From positions 4,402,001 to 4,466,000 of the forward strand of contig NZ_CP023439.1 in NCBI RefSeq assembly GCF_002354895.1: a DNA stretch of 64,000 bases. The letters are read 5' to 3'. The DNA is from Thauera sp. K11 (lineage in GTDB: Bacteria; Pseudomonadota; Gammaproteobacteria; Burkholderiales; Rhodocyclaceae). The position numbers were made by a program, and so were the translations under genes. Of this stretch, positions 16,350 to 27,075 are shown in pieces. How positions within the stretch are numbered: position 1 is the stretch's first letter; the number at the start of each line of letters is the position of its first letter. The notes below the pieces were generated by a model. That model had not been told where the DNA came from. It saw only the letters and a list, made by a program, of their open reading frames with translations, and ran no database searches.

Positions 16350-18019
16350 CAGCGCCCGCTCCCCGCGCTTTCCCACGTCAGCGCATGCCAGGCGCGGCCC
16401 CTGACCGCCTCGTCGGCGCGCACCAGGCGCAGCGCCGGGTACTTGGCGAGCGCGTCCAGCCGCGGCAGCAGATGGGCGTCGGCGGCATTGCGCAGCCGGG
16501 TTTCCTCGTTGCGCGGCAGCGCCGCGAAGACTTCCTTCCTCAGCAGCGCGGCGAGCGGCGCCGGGTCGATCAGCGCCAGCGTGCGTGCGCCGTCGGGCAG
16601 GCTGTCGGACAGCGCCGGGTAGAGCTTGGCGGAGACGTCCAGCGCCTTGTCCACCAGCGCGCCGTCGGGCGAGAACAGCAGGCTGCGGCCGCTCACCGCG
16701 AGCGTGGGCGCGAGCACCGGTTCTTCATCGCCGTGGCGCGCGCCGAACACCGTTTCCACCGGCCGCCGCCACAACCGCGCGCCGTCGCCGCGCTGGGCGA
16801 CTTCCACCGGGGCGCGCTGGTCGGGTGCGCCCTGGCCGATGGCCCGGGTGAACAGCGCGGCGAGTTCGCCGGCGCGGGCATCGTCGAGTTCGCGTTCGAG
16901 ACCGGCGACGAAGAGCGGCGTGTAGAGGCGCGATTCGCCATACCAGCACACCGCGGCCGGGCCGGTGAACAGATCCTCGAACGAGCCGGCCTTGCTGCCC
17001 TCGCCGCCGCCGACGCGCGCGGCCAGCGGCGCCAGCCTGGCCCAGTCGGCCGGCAGCGCCGCGCACAGGCTGGCGCCGTGCGGCAAGGCCGGCCACAGCG
17101 CGACGGCATCCAGGCCGCCGGCGGGCAGGGCGTCGGCATCGATCAGCGCCGCGGTACGCCAGGCGCCCTGGTCGTCGAAGGCGAAGGACAGCGCGGCCAC
17201 GCCCGGCGCGAAGGCGTCGTAGCCCAGGGTGTAGAAGGACGAAGACGCCACCAGCTGGTGCACCTCGCCGGCCTGCGGCGCGGCCAGCGCGAAATGCGCG
17301 GCGAAGGGCGAATCGCGCTCGGCATCGGCATCGAGCAGGCGGCCGACCACGGCCGCGGCGGCGGCGTCCTGCGGCGGATCGGCGCCGTCCTCCGACGGGG
17401 CCTCCGGCGCGATCAGCAGCATGCCCGGATCGGACAGCGCCACGACGCGGTCGCCCTGCGCCACCAGCAGCAGCTCGCGGCCGTAGCCGTGGCGCAGCAC
17501 CAGCAGCCGGGCGCGGCCGCCGTGCAGCGTGCCGGCGGTCTCCAACTGGGTGTCGGGCAGCACCGGCAGCGCCATTTGCAAGGCACGCGCCAGCGCATTG
17601 CGCGTCATCGCCACCGCGAAGTGCTTGAGCGTACCGTCGGCGCCGCGCCACAGCGCCACCTCGGCCGGCTCGTCGAACACCGATTCCAGCACCCGCTCGG
17701 GGAAGCTCAGCGCGTGTTCGAAGGCGATGCGGCGCAGCGTGCCCGACAGCGCCAGGCGCTGGTCGTGGTGTTCGTAGTAGTCGACGAAATCCTCGGTCAG
17801 CACGTCGCGCGCCAGCGGCACCCGCAGCAGGTCGGCCGGCAGGCGGGCGAGGCTGCGGGTTCGGATCAGCGCGTCGGGGCGGGCGAGGTCGAGCGCCAGC
17901 GCATTGACCTTGCCGTCGTAGCGCTGCAGCCAGAACAGCAGAAAGGCGCCGGCGATGAGGGCGAGCACGACTACGCCGATCAGGACTTTGTGCCGGGTTT
18001 GGAGGGTCGCGGAGGACAT
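16349..18019 (-). CDS. DUF2138 protein (YfaA-like), membrane-anchored
   Basis: The protein has 556 residues. One N-terminal transmembrane segment ([19 protein letters not shown], about residues 11-30) anchors a large periplasmic domain ([22 protein letters not shown] and onward) typical of DUF2138. It is the first gene of the leftward operon. In the Pseudomonas mag operon the A2M is held at the inner membrane by partner proteins, and a membrane-anchored product such as this one is a reasonable candidate. No catalytic motif is visible. No strong ribosome site was seen before the ATG. Confidence 0.83.
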   Translation of the reverse strand: MSSATLQTRHKVLIGVVVLALIAGAFLLFWLQRYDGKVNALALDLARPDALIRTRSLARLPADLLRVPLARDVLTEDFVDYYEHHDQRLALSGTLRRIAFEHALSFPERVLESVFDEPAEVALWRGADGTLKHFAVAMTRNALARALQMALPVLPDTQLETAGTLHGGRARLLVLRHGYGRELLLVAQGDRVVALSDPGMLLIAPEAPSEDGADPPQDAAAAAVVGRLLDADAERDSPFAAHFALAAPQAGEVHQLVASSSFYTLGYDAFAPGVAALSFAFDDQGAWRTAALIDADALPAGGLDAVALWPALPHGASLCAALPADWARLAPLAARVGGGEGSKAGSFEDLFTGPAAVCWYGESRLYTPLFVAGLERELDDARAGELAALFTRAIGQGAPDQRAPVEVAQRGDGARLWRRPVETVFGARHGDEEPVLAPTLAVSGRSLLFSPDGALVDKALDVSAKLYPALSDSLPDGARTLALIDPAPLAALLRKEVFAALPRNEETRLRNAADAHLLPRLDALAKYPALRLVRADEAVRGRAWHALTWESAGSGR

Positions 18020-18197
18020 GGGGCGGACACCGTGAGGACAGGCGCAGCGCCGGCGGCGATGCGAAGCGGATAGGCGTGGCGATTATGCCCGAGCGCCATG
18101 CATGTGCGGCAGCGGACGACGGTGCGCGCCGGTGCAATCACACGAACGTTTCTTGCAGAGTATGGACCTGCGCTTAGAGGCGCTAACAAAATGCATG

Positions 18198-18568
18198 TTA
18201 TGCCTCCTGCAAGTGTCGCTCGCAAATGATGCAGCAGGCTATCTCGAGAAAGGCTTCGTGGATGACGGCCAGCCGCTCGAAACGGATGCGCGAGCGTCGA
18301 ACGTTGTGCAATCAGCCCAAGGGGCACTCAACAACCCGGCGAGTCTTGCCAGACCGCTGCCATGCGGCTGGCCGCGGCGGGCGATCTGGGTAGTGATACC
18401 TGCGGCGTGGAGCGGCCGGCGGTACTTGTCGTGGCCGTAGCCGCGATCGGCCTGTACGAGTCGGGGTTTCGAGGGCGGTCGGCCGCGCTTGCCACGGATC
18501 GGCGGAATCGCCTCGACCAAGGGGAAAAGCTGGGTGACGTCGTTGCGGTTGGCGTAACGGCCCAGCAC
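18198..18568 (-). pseudogene. IS5-type transposase, C-terminal remnant
   Basis: The remnant reads ANRNDVTQLFPLVEAIPPIRGKRG, then VQADRGYGHDKYR (DDE catalytic D) and IARRGQPHGSGL; after a frame change it continues RRVVE, an in-frame TGA, and LHNVRRSRIRFERLAVIHEAFL to a TAA at 18198-18200. These are the conserved C-terminal blocks of IS5-group DDE transposases, with the catalytic E in RVVE. The N-terminal half is missing and there is at least one frameshift and one stop, so it is dead. It lies just upstream of the alpha-2-macroglobulin operon and marks the edge of the defence island. Confidence 0.8.
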
Positions 18569-19150
18569 CTGCTCGCGTTCGGGACCGTTGAAACGGTAGC
18601 GCAGGCCCAGGAAACCCTGCCCTTGGATGCGCCGGCGGTCGTGCCAAGAAAAATCAGTCCGTCGCCGATGCTTCGGCCGACGGACGCGGCATGCAGACAG
18701 GCAGCGTCTTGTCGGTTACAGGGGCAGTCATGGTGCGGTCTCCACGGCGTTTCACAGCAAACGTGCGGGGAAAAATGCGGGCACTGGCCCGAACGGGGCG
18801 GGGGAACAAATTTCCCCCGCATTCATCGTGCGCTACGCTGAAACCACCTGCTACGTCATGCCCCAAAAACCACCCTAATCAGCTGATTTTTAAGGGGTCT
18901 TTGGGATGATGGGAAGCACCCTGAAACCTCCATCTATGTTCTGCACCTAAAGCGTGAGATACGCTCCAAGCGGTTGATTTTCATTGTCCATTGGGGTTAT
19001 GGGTTTGCATTTCCCCCACGATTTACCCCACAGGATGCCTGGGCTGGTGTGCGACGGCATGACACGGTAGGCGTGCGGCGTGCGCATGATCGAGAGAAGT
19101 CTATCAGTCGGTTGGCGGATTCAACGGTGATGGTGCCGCAGCATGGCAGC
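18569..19150. other. Gene-poor junction between IS remnant and defence island
   Basis: No full gene is seen in 580 bases. A leftward 25-codon frame (18654-18731, MTAPVTDKTLP..., good GGAG site) could be the broken 5-prime end of a gene cut by the IS insertion. A 9-bp hairpin (GCGGGGGAA 18798-18806 with its complement 18812-18820) and a 12-bp palindrome AATCAGCTGATT (18877-18888) are present. Base composition is mixed, as expected of an insertion scar. Confidence 0.4.
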
Positions 19151-21368
19151 TCATGTCACCCCTTCCCACACTTCGGCCGATTCGATGACATCAATGAAAC
19201 GCTTCGCCGAAAAACCTCCGGGATAGAGCGTATCAGCCGGTTCGGCAGTGGCGTCGGTCGGTATCGGTGCATCGCCGCTTCCTGTGCGGAACAAGCCCTC
19301 GGGGTCATTCAGCCAACGCCGGTCATCGTGCAGCGCGATCTGGATTTCTTCCAACGAGACCTTGAGAAAACCCCGGAACGCCTGGTGATCCCACTCGATA
19401 GACGTGTCGGCGATCCAGGCGGTGATCCGCGGCTCGGCGTCTGGCGGCAAGGCCAGCGTCTGCCGCAGCACTGCATCGTGCCGGAGTGCATGGCGAACCG
19501 CAGGCACCTTCCTGAACAACTGCCATCCCGCCTTGCGCAGGGTCGAGGTGCGGTGCAGCCAGGCGTCCTTCTCGGAGCGGCTGGTAGGTCGACTTCAGTT
19601 CGAGGACAAGCAAGTGCCCTTCCAGGGCACACAGCAGATCGATCTCGCCCGCATCCGCGTCGTCGCCCAGGTCAGCGGATAGTTCGTGGCCGACGAGCAC
19701 CCGAAAGCCTCGCTGCTCGAACAGCGCGCCCAGCCGCTCTTCGATGCGCCGGGTCTCGTCCCGCGCTTCGTTCCGCCGGGCACCCAGGCGGCGCAGGTTG
19801 TTGACGGCTGCGGTGGCGTTGTTCTGCACGGCCATCATCCAGGGCATTTGGAACAGGTGCCGCCCCATTTTCAGCACGGGGCGTTCCTGCCAGCGGGGGC
19901 GCAGAGCGACATCGCCCCCGCGCAATCGCTCGGCCAACGCGTTCCAGTCGCTAGTCCAGAAGTCCAGGATGGCTTCCGCCGCCCGCGGCTGGCCTTGGGG
20001 GTGTTCCACCGTAGCCGTCCAGGGGGTGATACGGGCGATCTTGGCGGCCCGATCAGCCCAGGTGATCGGAAAGCGGTTCTGCATCTCGGGCTGCAGCAGG
20101 CCACCGAACGCCAGGCGCCCCAGCGCCAGCCATGGATGACCAAGCTGCTGCAGGTGCTGGTGGTAGGGCCGCAGGAAGTCCTCGATGCAGAAGGCCGTCA
20201 TCAACTCGGTGGCCAGCAGAGCGCGGAAGACATTGACGCAAGAGCCAGCTTCGGTGCGCACCTGTTCGGCTACGCCATAGACTTCCTGCAAGCGCAGCCA
20301 GGTGCCCATGGCCTTGGCGAAGGCCTGCAAGTTGGCTTCCAGATGGGCCGGGCTAACCAAGGCCAACAACTCGGGGGAGGCCATCAGCGCATCCATGCCG
20401 CGATAGAGCCAGTACTGGTGCAGGCGGTCGAGCTTGTCGCCATCGCGGCGCCATGCGGCCCGTGCTTGGGCATCCACTTCGACGATTTCCAGTTGCTCGC
20501 CTTGCCGAATGAAGCGAATGCTGTCGTCGTAGCTGAAGGCGTCTGCCGACCGGTTGATGAAGGCGTTCAATTCGATCTGTGCATCGAGCAGTGCAACGAA
20601 CGCTTCGTACAGATCGAACCGGGGGCCAGATGCTTCGCTGGATGGGAACAGGAAAGGGGTGAGGTGCTGTCGCAGCGAGGCGGCGATGGCCGAGTCGGTC
20701 AAGCGCAGGCTGGCGGCATCGCAGGTGGCGAGCTTCCAGGCCAGGATGTCTTCGACGGCATCCCAGACCTCCTGGGCATCCGGTGCCTCGGACTCGGAGC
20801 GGCCTTCCAGCAGATCCGGCAACAGGTGTTCGAAGGCGTAGAGACTGGCATAGGCCAGCAGGTCCAGGGGCGTCAGTGCCGCCAGAGGCTGGCGCAGGTG
20901 TTCGACTTCGTCCACGCGCAACCCATGTGCCTGACTGAAGATGCGAAAGACCTGCACGAACTCGGAGAAGGCTTCGGACTGGCTGTCGGCCAGGGCTTCG
21001 ATTTCGCGCCAGCGTGGTGAATCCTGCCGCAGCACCAGCCCGGCGTGGCGGGCGGCCTGCTGGAGCACGTCGGGTGCGAGCCTGGCGACGTGGGCTACGA
21101 TGTCCGGGCAGGCGAAACCATCCTGGCCCAGGTAGCGGGTCAGGGCCAGGCCGAGCGGCTCTTGCCGCCAGGCCTGCTCCGGCAGTGTGGGCAGGAAGCC
21201 AGACGCCCAGAAGGCGGCATGGCGGTCGGCGCCGCTGCATTTGCGTTTGCCTTGGCGCACGGGCTTGCCATCCAGGAAGGCGCTAGCTGCGTGGTCCGCG
21301 GCCGTTTCGACAGGCATGCCCTGTGCTTGCGCGGCGGTAAATACCGTATCGTAGTACGCGCCGATCAT
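19151..21368 (-). pseudogene. Wadjet-linked protein with PD-(D/E)XK nuclease domain, frameshifted
   Basis: The protein would have about 738 residues if the frame is repaired. The first 550 residues are helical and unrecognised (start IGAYYDTVFTAAQAQG). Then comes a nuclease core: FRVLVGHELSADLGDD, GEIDLLCALEGHLLVLELKSTY, that is D...ExK, as in PD-(D/E)XK enzymes. One extra base near 19576-19582 breaks the frame straight after that motif. Past it the other frame carries on naturally (RSEKDAWLHRTSTLRKAGWQL) to a stop at 19151. The ATG overlaps the jetD stop by 4 bases, so it is a coupled fifth gene of the Wadjet operon. It may be a true pseudogene, a sequencing error, or slippage. Confidence 0.72.
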
Positions 21369-22624
21369 CGGTCCTGTCCATCGACATGGTTGAGATCGAA
21401 AGCCTCTTGATCGATGAAACGCCCCTGGCTGCGCAGCAGGGGAAGCAACTCATCGTCTGCATAGGCGCAGCCTGTGCGACCTGGGTCCGTTTGCTGGGCT
21501 TTGGCCGCCAGCTCCGGCGGGTGGCCTGCGCCGGCTGCCAACAAGCCAGCCAATTGCTCATAACCTGGACGCCAGGCGCTGGCCTGGGAAAACACTTCCC
21601 GCAAGCTGGCAAGAATCTGCATGCCGGCGTGGTCGAGGTCGCCGAAGAAGTACACAGGCATGGGCAACGGGCCATTTCGCACGTCCTGCGGCAGCTCGAA
21701 CAGCCAGCGTTCGATCGCCGGCAGTGACGCGGCGGACGCCGGTGCGCGCAAGTACAGGCGGCAGCCGGCGCGGGCACGCAACCTGCGGGCGCTACCCCGA
21801 AAACCGGCCGCATAAACCAGCAGACTGCCCGCCCAAGCGGGGGCGCGTGCATCGGCCATGTGCTCGAAAGTGACCAGGTTCTCGATGAACAGCACATCCT
21901 TGAAGGCGCTGGCCCCGCCATCGTTGGCGCCTGCCGGTTTCCCAGGTGGCGGCGCCAACAGCAACTGGACCGGCGCCTCGGTGAACTGGCCCGATCTCGA
22001 ACCGAGCAGCCGCAGCAGTTCCTCGCGGTGGTCCAGCACTTTGGAGCGGCCCTGGAAAGCGCGGGCGGAGGCTTCGCGCAGGGCCATCGTCCGACCCGAC
22101 CGGCACAACGCGATCAAAGCAGAAAGGCTGCGGGTGGCTTCGTCCAGTGGCAGTCCTTCCATCGCGACCAGCGGGTTGCGGGCCAAGTGGTCCAGCACGG
22201 CGGACGGATCGGCTGGCTCGTTCTGCGGATCCGCCGCCCAGTGCGCGTCCAGATGCGCCCGCCATTGCCGCTGCCAGCGCAGGGCCTGCGGGGTGTAGCC
22301 GGCCCATGCCGCCAAAGCGTCGAAATCGCACAGCTCCAGCCGGGGTTTGCGGTCGCTGAAATTGGCAAATGTGCGTGGCGCCTCCAGCAGCAAGGCCGTC
22401 CAGCCCGTAGCGCACAGGTCATCGAGCTGCATGCGCAGCAGCTCGATCTGGTCGGCATCCACGGCATCGTGCAATTCAGGTGCGGTCTTGCGGTCCAGCG
22501 GCAAGCGCACCGGCCCCTGGACCGTGCTGCGCTCGGCCTTGGCGAGCAGCAAGCGGGCCAGCCGCAGCAGGAAGGGGGTCGGCGAAGGCAGATCGGGGAT
22601 CGAGGACGATTCAGGCATGTCCAT
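21365..22624 (-). CDS. jetD: Wadjet protein JetD (TOPRIM nuclease)
   Basis: The 419-residue protein has an N-terminal DUF3322-like half and a C-terminal TOPRIM-like half (DUF2220). The metal-binding blocks are DVLFIENLVTFEHM (Glu) and VYFFGDLDHAGMQIL (DxD). JetD is the nuclease that cuts plasmid DNA after the JetABC SMC complex has extruded it. The ATG (MDMPESSS) is 2 bp after the jetC stop and the gene ends in an ATGA overlap with the fifth gene. Confidence 0.9.
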   Translation of the reverse strand: MDMPESSSIPDLPSPTPFLLRLARLLLAKAERSTVQGPVRLPLDRKTAPELHDAVDADQIELLRMQLDDLCATGWTALLLEAPRTFANFSDRKPRLELCDFDALAAWAGYTPQALRWQRQWRAHLDAHWAADPQNEPADPSAVLDHLARNPLVAMEGLPLDEATRSLSALIALCRSGRTMALREASARAFQGRSKVLDHREELLRLLGSRSGQFTEAPVQLLLAPPPGKPAGANDGGASAFKDVLFIENLVTFEHMADARAPAWAGSLLVYAAGFRGSARRLRARAGCRLYLRAPASAASLPAIERWLFELPQDVRNGPLPMPVYFFGDLDHAGMQILASLREVFSQASAWRPGYEQLAGLLAAGAGHPPELAAKAQQTDPGRTGCAYADDELLPLLRSQGRFIDQEAFDLNHVDGQDR

Positions 22625-22626
22625 GA

Positions 22627-25600
22627 TCAGGGCTGGAGTCCGCTATCGGTGTGGCCGTCACCACCGTCTTTAGCCACCGGGCCCGCTGTTCGGGCATTCC
22701 CTGGCGGGTTGCCGGGCTCGCCGGCCGGCTGTTGAGCTTGCTGCGTCTCTTGCCACTGGACGCGCGCGGCCTCGCGGGCCTGCTCGGCATGCGCACTCCA
22801 CAACCGGGCCAAGGCCGGGCGATTAAGCGTTTTCTCCTGAGCTTCGCTGATGAAGAGTTCTTGAAATCCTTCCCCGCTGGGCCTGCGTGCCATCACCTTG
22901 GAGAAGGTGAACTCCTTGTCGAACTCGGGCTTGACCGCGCCCGATTTGGACGTGGGCATGGCCACCACGAGCTGCAGCCCCAGCGTCCTCGACAGGAACT
23001 GCAGCACGTTGCGCGAGCGCGTTTCGTCCATCTTGGAGAAGGCCTCGTCGCTGAGCATCAGGCGCAGGGCGGGCGCTTCGCGACGGTCGCGGCCGAAATG
23101 CCCGAGCGCATGGGCCAGCACAGCCGAGCGCACCACGTAGAACGGCGTTTCCAGTTCGCCGCCCGAGCCCGTACCCCAGGTGGACAACCGTGTGGTACCC
23201 ACCGGGCTGGTGCGCAGGATGTCGTAGCGCCGGTAGTTGCGGTAGTCGGCCAGATCACGCAGCGCGCGTTCGCTGGCCCCCTGGTCGTTGGCCAGCAGCA
23301 GGCGGCGGATCTCCTCGGCGGTGGCGCGTTGCTCGTCGGTAAGCCGGGGCGAGGTGAAGATGGAGCCGCGGTCATGCTCCAGTCCTTCGACCGCGCTTTC
23401 TACCGCCTCGAAAAATTCCTGCACTTTTTGCATGCGCGGTACCCAGTCCCACTCCAGCCGGAAGGTGTCGCTGCCAAAGCGGATGTCCTGCAGGTGGCGA
23501 TTGAGCCGCTGCAACGTCAGCGCGCCCTGCTTGACGTCATCGCGCACCTTGAAGCAGAAGCTGCTGGTGAAAACGTGGTTGAACTGGCCTTCGGCCTCGT
23601 GCAAGGCACGCGCATTGTCCGCCAGGCCAATGGCACGCTGGCGCTGAGCCTGCTCGGCAATGGCGGCGCGGGTGCCTTCGACGAGGGGAAGCAGTTCTGC
23701 CAGGCGCTCCACGCTGCGTGGTGGGTCGGTCCAGGTGAAGCGCTCGCTGTCGTCACGCGCGCCAGAGAGATAGGTGCCCACGGCCTGGGCCAGTTCGCGC
23801 AAGGTGCGGGGCAGGCCTTCGTTTAAGCGTTCTACCCGCAGGCGCAACGCATCCAGACTGGTTTCGGATTCGGCCGCCAGTGCCTGGGCCTCGTCCAGTA
23901 GTTGAAGCTCGGTGGCCAGGCTGGGCACGGCCCCCGCGAAACGCGAGGCCCAGACCGTGGCATTGGTGCAGGCGATGTCGAGGTCAGGCAGGCGCGCCTG
24001 CAGGTCGGTTTCGCGCCGGCGCAAGCTGCTCATCGCCTGCTTGGTGCCGCCCATCTGTTCCGTTTCATCGCGGTGTTGTGCACGCACGGCGGTGATGCGC
24101 CCATTCAGGTCTTTCTGCTCGGCCAGCAACGCATCGATGGCCGACAGGTCCAGCGCCTTGAGTGCCTGTTCGGCATGGGCATGCTGAACTTGGCTTTCCA
24201 ACACGGCGAGCATCAATGGCGTCAGCGGCGTAAACACGGGGCCGTTGAACATGCGGGTGATTGCTTGCAGCGACTGGCGCAGCGCCTGCTTCGCGCGCGT
24301 CTCCTTCCCCAACTTCACCAGTTCCTGCTCGCACCACTGTCGGCGCCGCTGCCGGGCAGCTTCACCGAAGGTAAGTTTCTCATCGGGTTCATAGCAGGCG
24401 AACATGCCATAGCCCCGGCTGCCCAGGCCTTCTTCCATCAGGCCCTGCGGGGTGCGCGCCAGTTCCTCTTCGGTATCCACCTTGCGCACACGGCTATACT
24501 GGGCCATCAGAAAGGCCTGGGCCACCGGATGCTGGCAGACCAGTTCGTGCAGTACGGCCCGGGCCTCCAGCTGGCGGCCCTCGGTATCTTCCATCGCCTT
24601 GCGCCCCTGCACGACCTTGGGGGAACGCACGCGATAGTGCTGCTTCACCAGCCGGGCGCAACGCGCTTCCAGGCCGGCCTCGACGATGATGGCGAAGCGG
24701 TCGCCGCCCATGTAGCCTTCAATGGCGTTCTGCCAGCAGGAGCCAGGGCGGGGTTCCACCAGTTGGGCCAGCAGGTGGGGGCGGGCGGCGGGGATTTCGC
24801 GTTCGATCAATGCCACCGCGTCATGCGCGTCTTTCGGCCCCTGGGGGCGGCCCCCCTGCAGGCGGCGCAGTTCGGCATCGCGCTGCTCGGTGTCGTCCTT
24901 CAGCTGGTTCAACTGAACGCCTACTTCAGTCAAGGCTTGCAGCACCGCCGCTTGCACCGAGCCATCGTTATCGTGGATGCCTTGGCGCAAGGTGGCCAGT
25001 TGCGCGTCGAAGGCTTCCAGTTCGAAGGCGGGTAGGAGCACGTCCAGCGCGGCGTCACACGCGTAAGCCTGGGCCATGGCGGGCCAGGGCTTGAGGATCC
25101 GCTGCGCGGCGGGGCGCAGGGCCTCCACCGCGTCAGCCAGCGCCGGCACGGCCGACAAGTCCAGCGCCAGCAGTTGCTCGAGCTGTGCGACCATCCCGCC
25201 GATGCCACACGCAGCCTCCTGTACGCGGCCCCAGTGCAGGCGGAACTGGTCGGCCTGCAGGCGGATCTGGTTTTCCAGCGCCTGCTTCTCGCGCGCCACG
25301 TCGCTGTCGTCCAGGCGCTTGTCCACCCCGCGCAGTTGCTCGCGCAATTGGGTTTCCTGTGCTTCGAGCGAGGCCAGTTTCTCTTGCAGTTGCGCCTGCT
25401 TCCTGTCCTGCGTGGCGATCTGGCGCTGCACCGAGGCCAGTTCATCCTGGGCCTCGCTGCGCGTGCGCAGGGCATGGGCAATGGTGGTGGTGACGAAACG
25501 CCGCGCCTCGTCCAGCACTTGGTCCGCGCTGGCCTGGGCGGCGTCGAGCCGCGCCAGATTCAGTGCCAGGCGCTCGGCCTCTAGCTTCAGGCTGGCAATG

Positions 25601-26382
25601 GCGCGCATCAGCTCGCGCATCTTGTCCAGATCCTTGCTGAAATCGTGCGGCTCCAGGATTTCGTCGCGCACCAGGTCGTTGACGTTGCCCAATTCCTTGT
25701 AGGCCATGGCCTTGACGAGCGACTTTGCCGCGCGCGTGGCATCGTGTTCGCCTACTGCCGTCTTGCCCATCAGTGCGCCGTACAGATGCTGAAGGTAGCC
25801 GCCCTTGTCGGGGAAACGTTGAACCACAGAGGCACTCTTGTCGGCATGGGCCTGCAGGCGGTGCTGGAGCTGCACGTACAGCTCCTTGAGCGGCACCGGC
25901 GTGGCCGTGAGCACCTCGCCCGTGCGGCGAGTCAGGTGATCCAGCGACAGCGGGCGGCGCACGATGAAGAACTGCGGTGATCCTTGCAGCACGGCACGAC
26001 GGCCGTCCTCGAAGGCCTCCACGCCCACCAGGGCGGTGAAGGGCTCGGCCTGCTCGCCCGCCTGTTCGGAGGCCTCGAAGACGATGCCGGCGTAGCTGGT
26101 CGAGCGGGTGCGCAGGAATACGCCGTCGGCCTGCTGGCCCAGGGCGTAGGCGGCCAGGGTGCGCGGCTCCTTGCCGCCGCGCCGGCTCTGCGTGGATTCG
26201 TCCTGGCCGATGTTGAACTGCACCACGTGCTGGTGCGCGGCCGTGAGCACGGTCTGGATGGCGTCGAGCAGTGTGGATTTTCCCGAGCCCGACTCGCCCG
26301 TCAGCAATACGGCGTCAGCGAAGGGCCATTCGCGGTCCTCCAGCGAGCCCCAGTGCCAGGTGAGCAACTTGGCGATTTTCAT
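22627..26382 (-). CDS. jetC: Wadjet SMC-like ATPase JetC
   Basis: The 1,251-residue protein has the SMC/MukB layout. Walker A GESGSGKST is at residues 29-37. Long coiled coils follow (for example QLQEKLASLEAQETQLREQL), then a central hinge-like region and a second coiled coil. A C-terminal ATPase half has the signature region LSTWGTGSGGELETPFY and Walker B LMLSDEAFSKMDE. JetC extrudes DNA loops to recognise small circular DNA. The start overlaps the jetB stop (ATGA). Confidence 0.92.
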   Translation of the reverse strand: MKIAKLLTWHWGSLEDREWPFADAVLLTGESGSGKSTLLDAIQTVLTAAHQHVVQFNIGQDESTQSRRGGKEPRTLAAYALGQQADGVFLRTRSTSYAGIVFEASEQAGEQAEPFTALVGVEAFEDGRRAVLQGSPQFFIVRRPLSLDHLTRRTGEVLTATPVPLKELYVQLQHRLQAHADKSASVVQRFPDKGGYLQHLYGALMGKTAVGEHDATRAAKSLVKAMAYKELGNVNDLVRDEILEPHDFSKDLDKMRELMRAIASLKLEAERLALNLARLDAAQASADQVLDEARRFVTTTIAHALRTRSEAQDELASVQRQIATQDRKQAQLQEKLASLEAQETQLREQLRGVDKRLDDSDVAREKQALENQIRLQADQFRLHWGRVQEAACGIGGMVAQLEQLLALDLSAVPALADAVEALRPAAQRILKPWPAMAQAYACDAALDVLLPAFELEAFDAQLATLRQGIHDNDGSVQAAVLQALTEVGVQLNQLKDDTEQRDAELRRLQGGRPQGPKDAHDAVALIEREIPAARPHLLAQLVEPRPGSCWQNAIEGYMGGDRFAIIVEAGLEARCARLVKQHYRVRSPKVVQGRKAMEDTEGRQLEARAVLHELVCQHPVAQAFLMAQYSRVRKVDTEEELARTPQGLMEEGLGSRGYGMFACYEPDEKLTFGEAARQRRRQWCEQELVKLGKETRAKQALRQSLQAITRMFNGPVFTPLTPLMLAVLESQVQHAHAEQALKALDLSAIDALLAEQKDLNGRITAVRAQHRDETEQMGGTKQAMSSLRRRETDLQARLPDLDIACTNATVWASRFAGAVPSLATELQLLDEAQALAAESETSLDALRLRVERLNEGLPRTLRELAQAVGTYLSGARDDSERFTWTDPPRSVERLAELLPLVEGTRAAIAEQAQRQRAIGLADNARALHEAEGQFNHVFTSSFCFKVRDDVKQGALTLQRLNRHLQDIRFGSDTFRLEWDWVPRMQKVQEFFEAVESAVEGLEHDRGSIFTSPRLTDEQRATAEEIRRLLLANDQGASERALRDLADYRNYRRYDILRTSPVGTTRLSTWGTGSGGELETPFYVVRSAVLAHALGHFGRDRREAPALRLMLSDEAFSKMDETRSRNVLQFLSRTLGLQLVVAMPTSKSGAVKPEFDKEFTFSKVMARRPSGEGFQELFISEAQEKTLNRPALARLWSAHAEQAREAARVQWQETQQAQQPAGEPGNPPGNARTAGPVAKDGGDGHTDSGLQP

Positions 26383-27068
26383 GCGCCGCCCTCCGGCTCG
26401 GGGTCGGACTTGAGTACCGCGGGCACCTGCCGCCCCACCAGCCGCAAGGCTTCTTCCAGGGCCTCGTCGCTGACGAAGCTCATCACCGGCCGCAGCACGG
26501 CCAGCCCCATCTGCATGTCCCCGGCGTCATCGCCCTCGACGAAATGCAGTACGCGGTGCTTGCGCAGTTCGCGCAACAAGGCCATGCGCTCGCTGGCTGC
26601 GTGGGGCAGCTTATGCGCCAGTAGCGACACGACTGCTTGGGACAGCTCCTCCAGGCTGATGGCCAGGCGTTCATCCACCAGTGGGCGGCGTCCGGTCAGC
26701 GCCTCGGTGTAGAGAAAACGCAGGGCGATTACGGCGGCCACGAAATCACGCGACAAGCGGGCGCGCAGGCGGCGCACGCCGTCTTCCTCCTCGTCGCCAC
26801 CGCCTTCCCCAGGCGGATACAGCCGCAACAGGCGAGCGTCGCTGTCGTGGACCAGCACGAAGCCGATGCAGGCGAACCATTCACGCAGCAACTGTTCGCA
26901 CTGGATAGCATCGTCGTACAGCGCGGCTTCGGGCCGGGAATGCTCGCGCCACACCACGCCGCTGGCCAGCAGCCGCCCGGCCAATTCGGCGAAGCGTGCG
27001 GGCTTGACGGTAGCGGCACCTTCGGTCGCCAGCCGCTGTTCGAGGTACTGAGCCAGAGATTGCAGCAT
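26379..27068 (-). CDS. jetB: Wadjet protein JetB (DUF4194, kleisin-associated MukE-like)
   Basis: The 229-residue protein has winged-helix character, with LLREWFACIGFVLVHDSDARLLRLYPP and RRLRARLSRDFVAAVIALRFLYTEAL, fitting DUF4194/MukE-like JetB. It bridges JetA and the JetC heads. It is 7 bp downstream of jetA and overlaps jetC by 4 bases. Confidence 0.88.
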   Translation of the reverse strand: MLQSLAQYLEQRLATEGAATVKPARFAELAGRLLASGVVWREHSRPEAALYDDAIQCEQLLREWFACIGFVLVHDSDARLLRLYPPGEGGGDEEEDGVRRLRARLSRDFVAAVIALRFLYTEALTGRRPLVDERLAISLEELSQAVVSLLAHKLPHAASERMALLRELRKHRVLHFVEGDDAGDMQMGLAVLRPVMSFVSDEALEEALRLVGRQVPAVLKSDPEPEGGA

Positions 27069-27075
27069 GGTGTGC

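Noticed and set aside
18312..18647. Minus-strand 111-codon frame as a small gene
   Set aside because: Its tail is a frame of the decayed IS5-type transposase and its front is unrelated translation.
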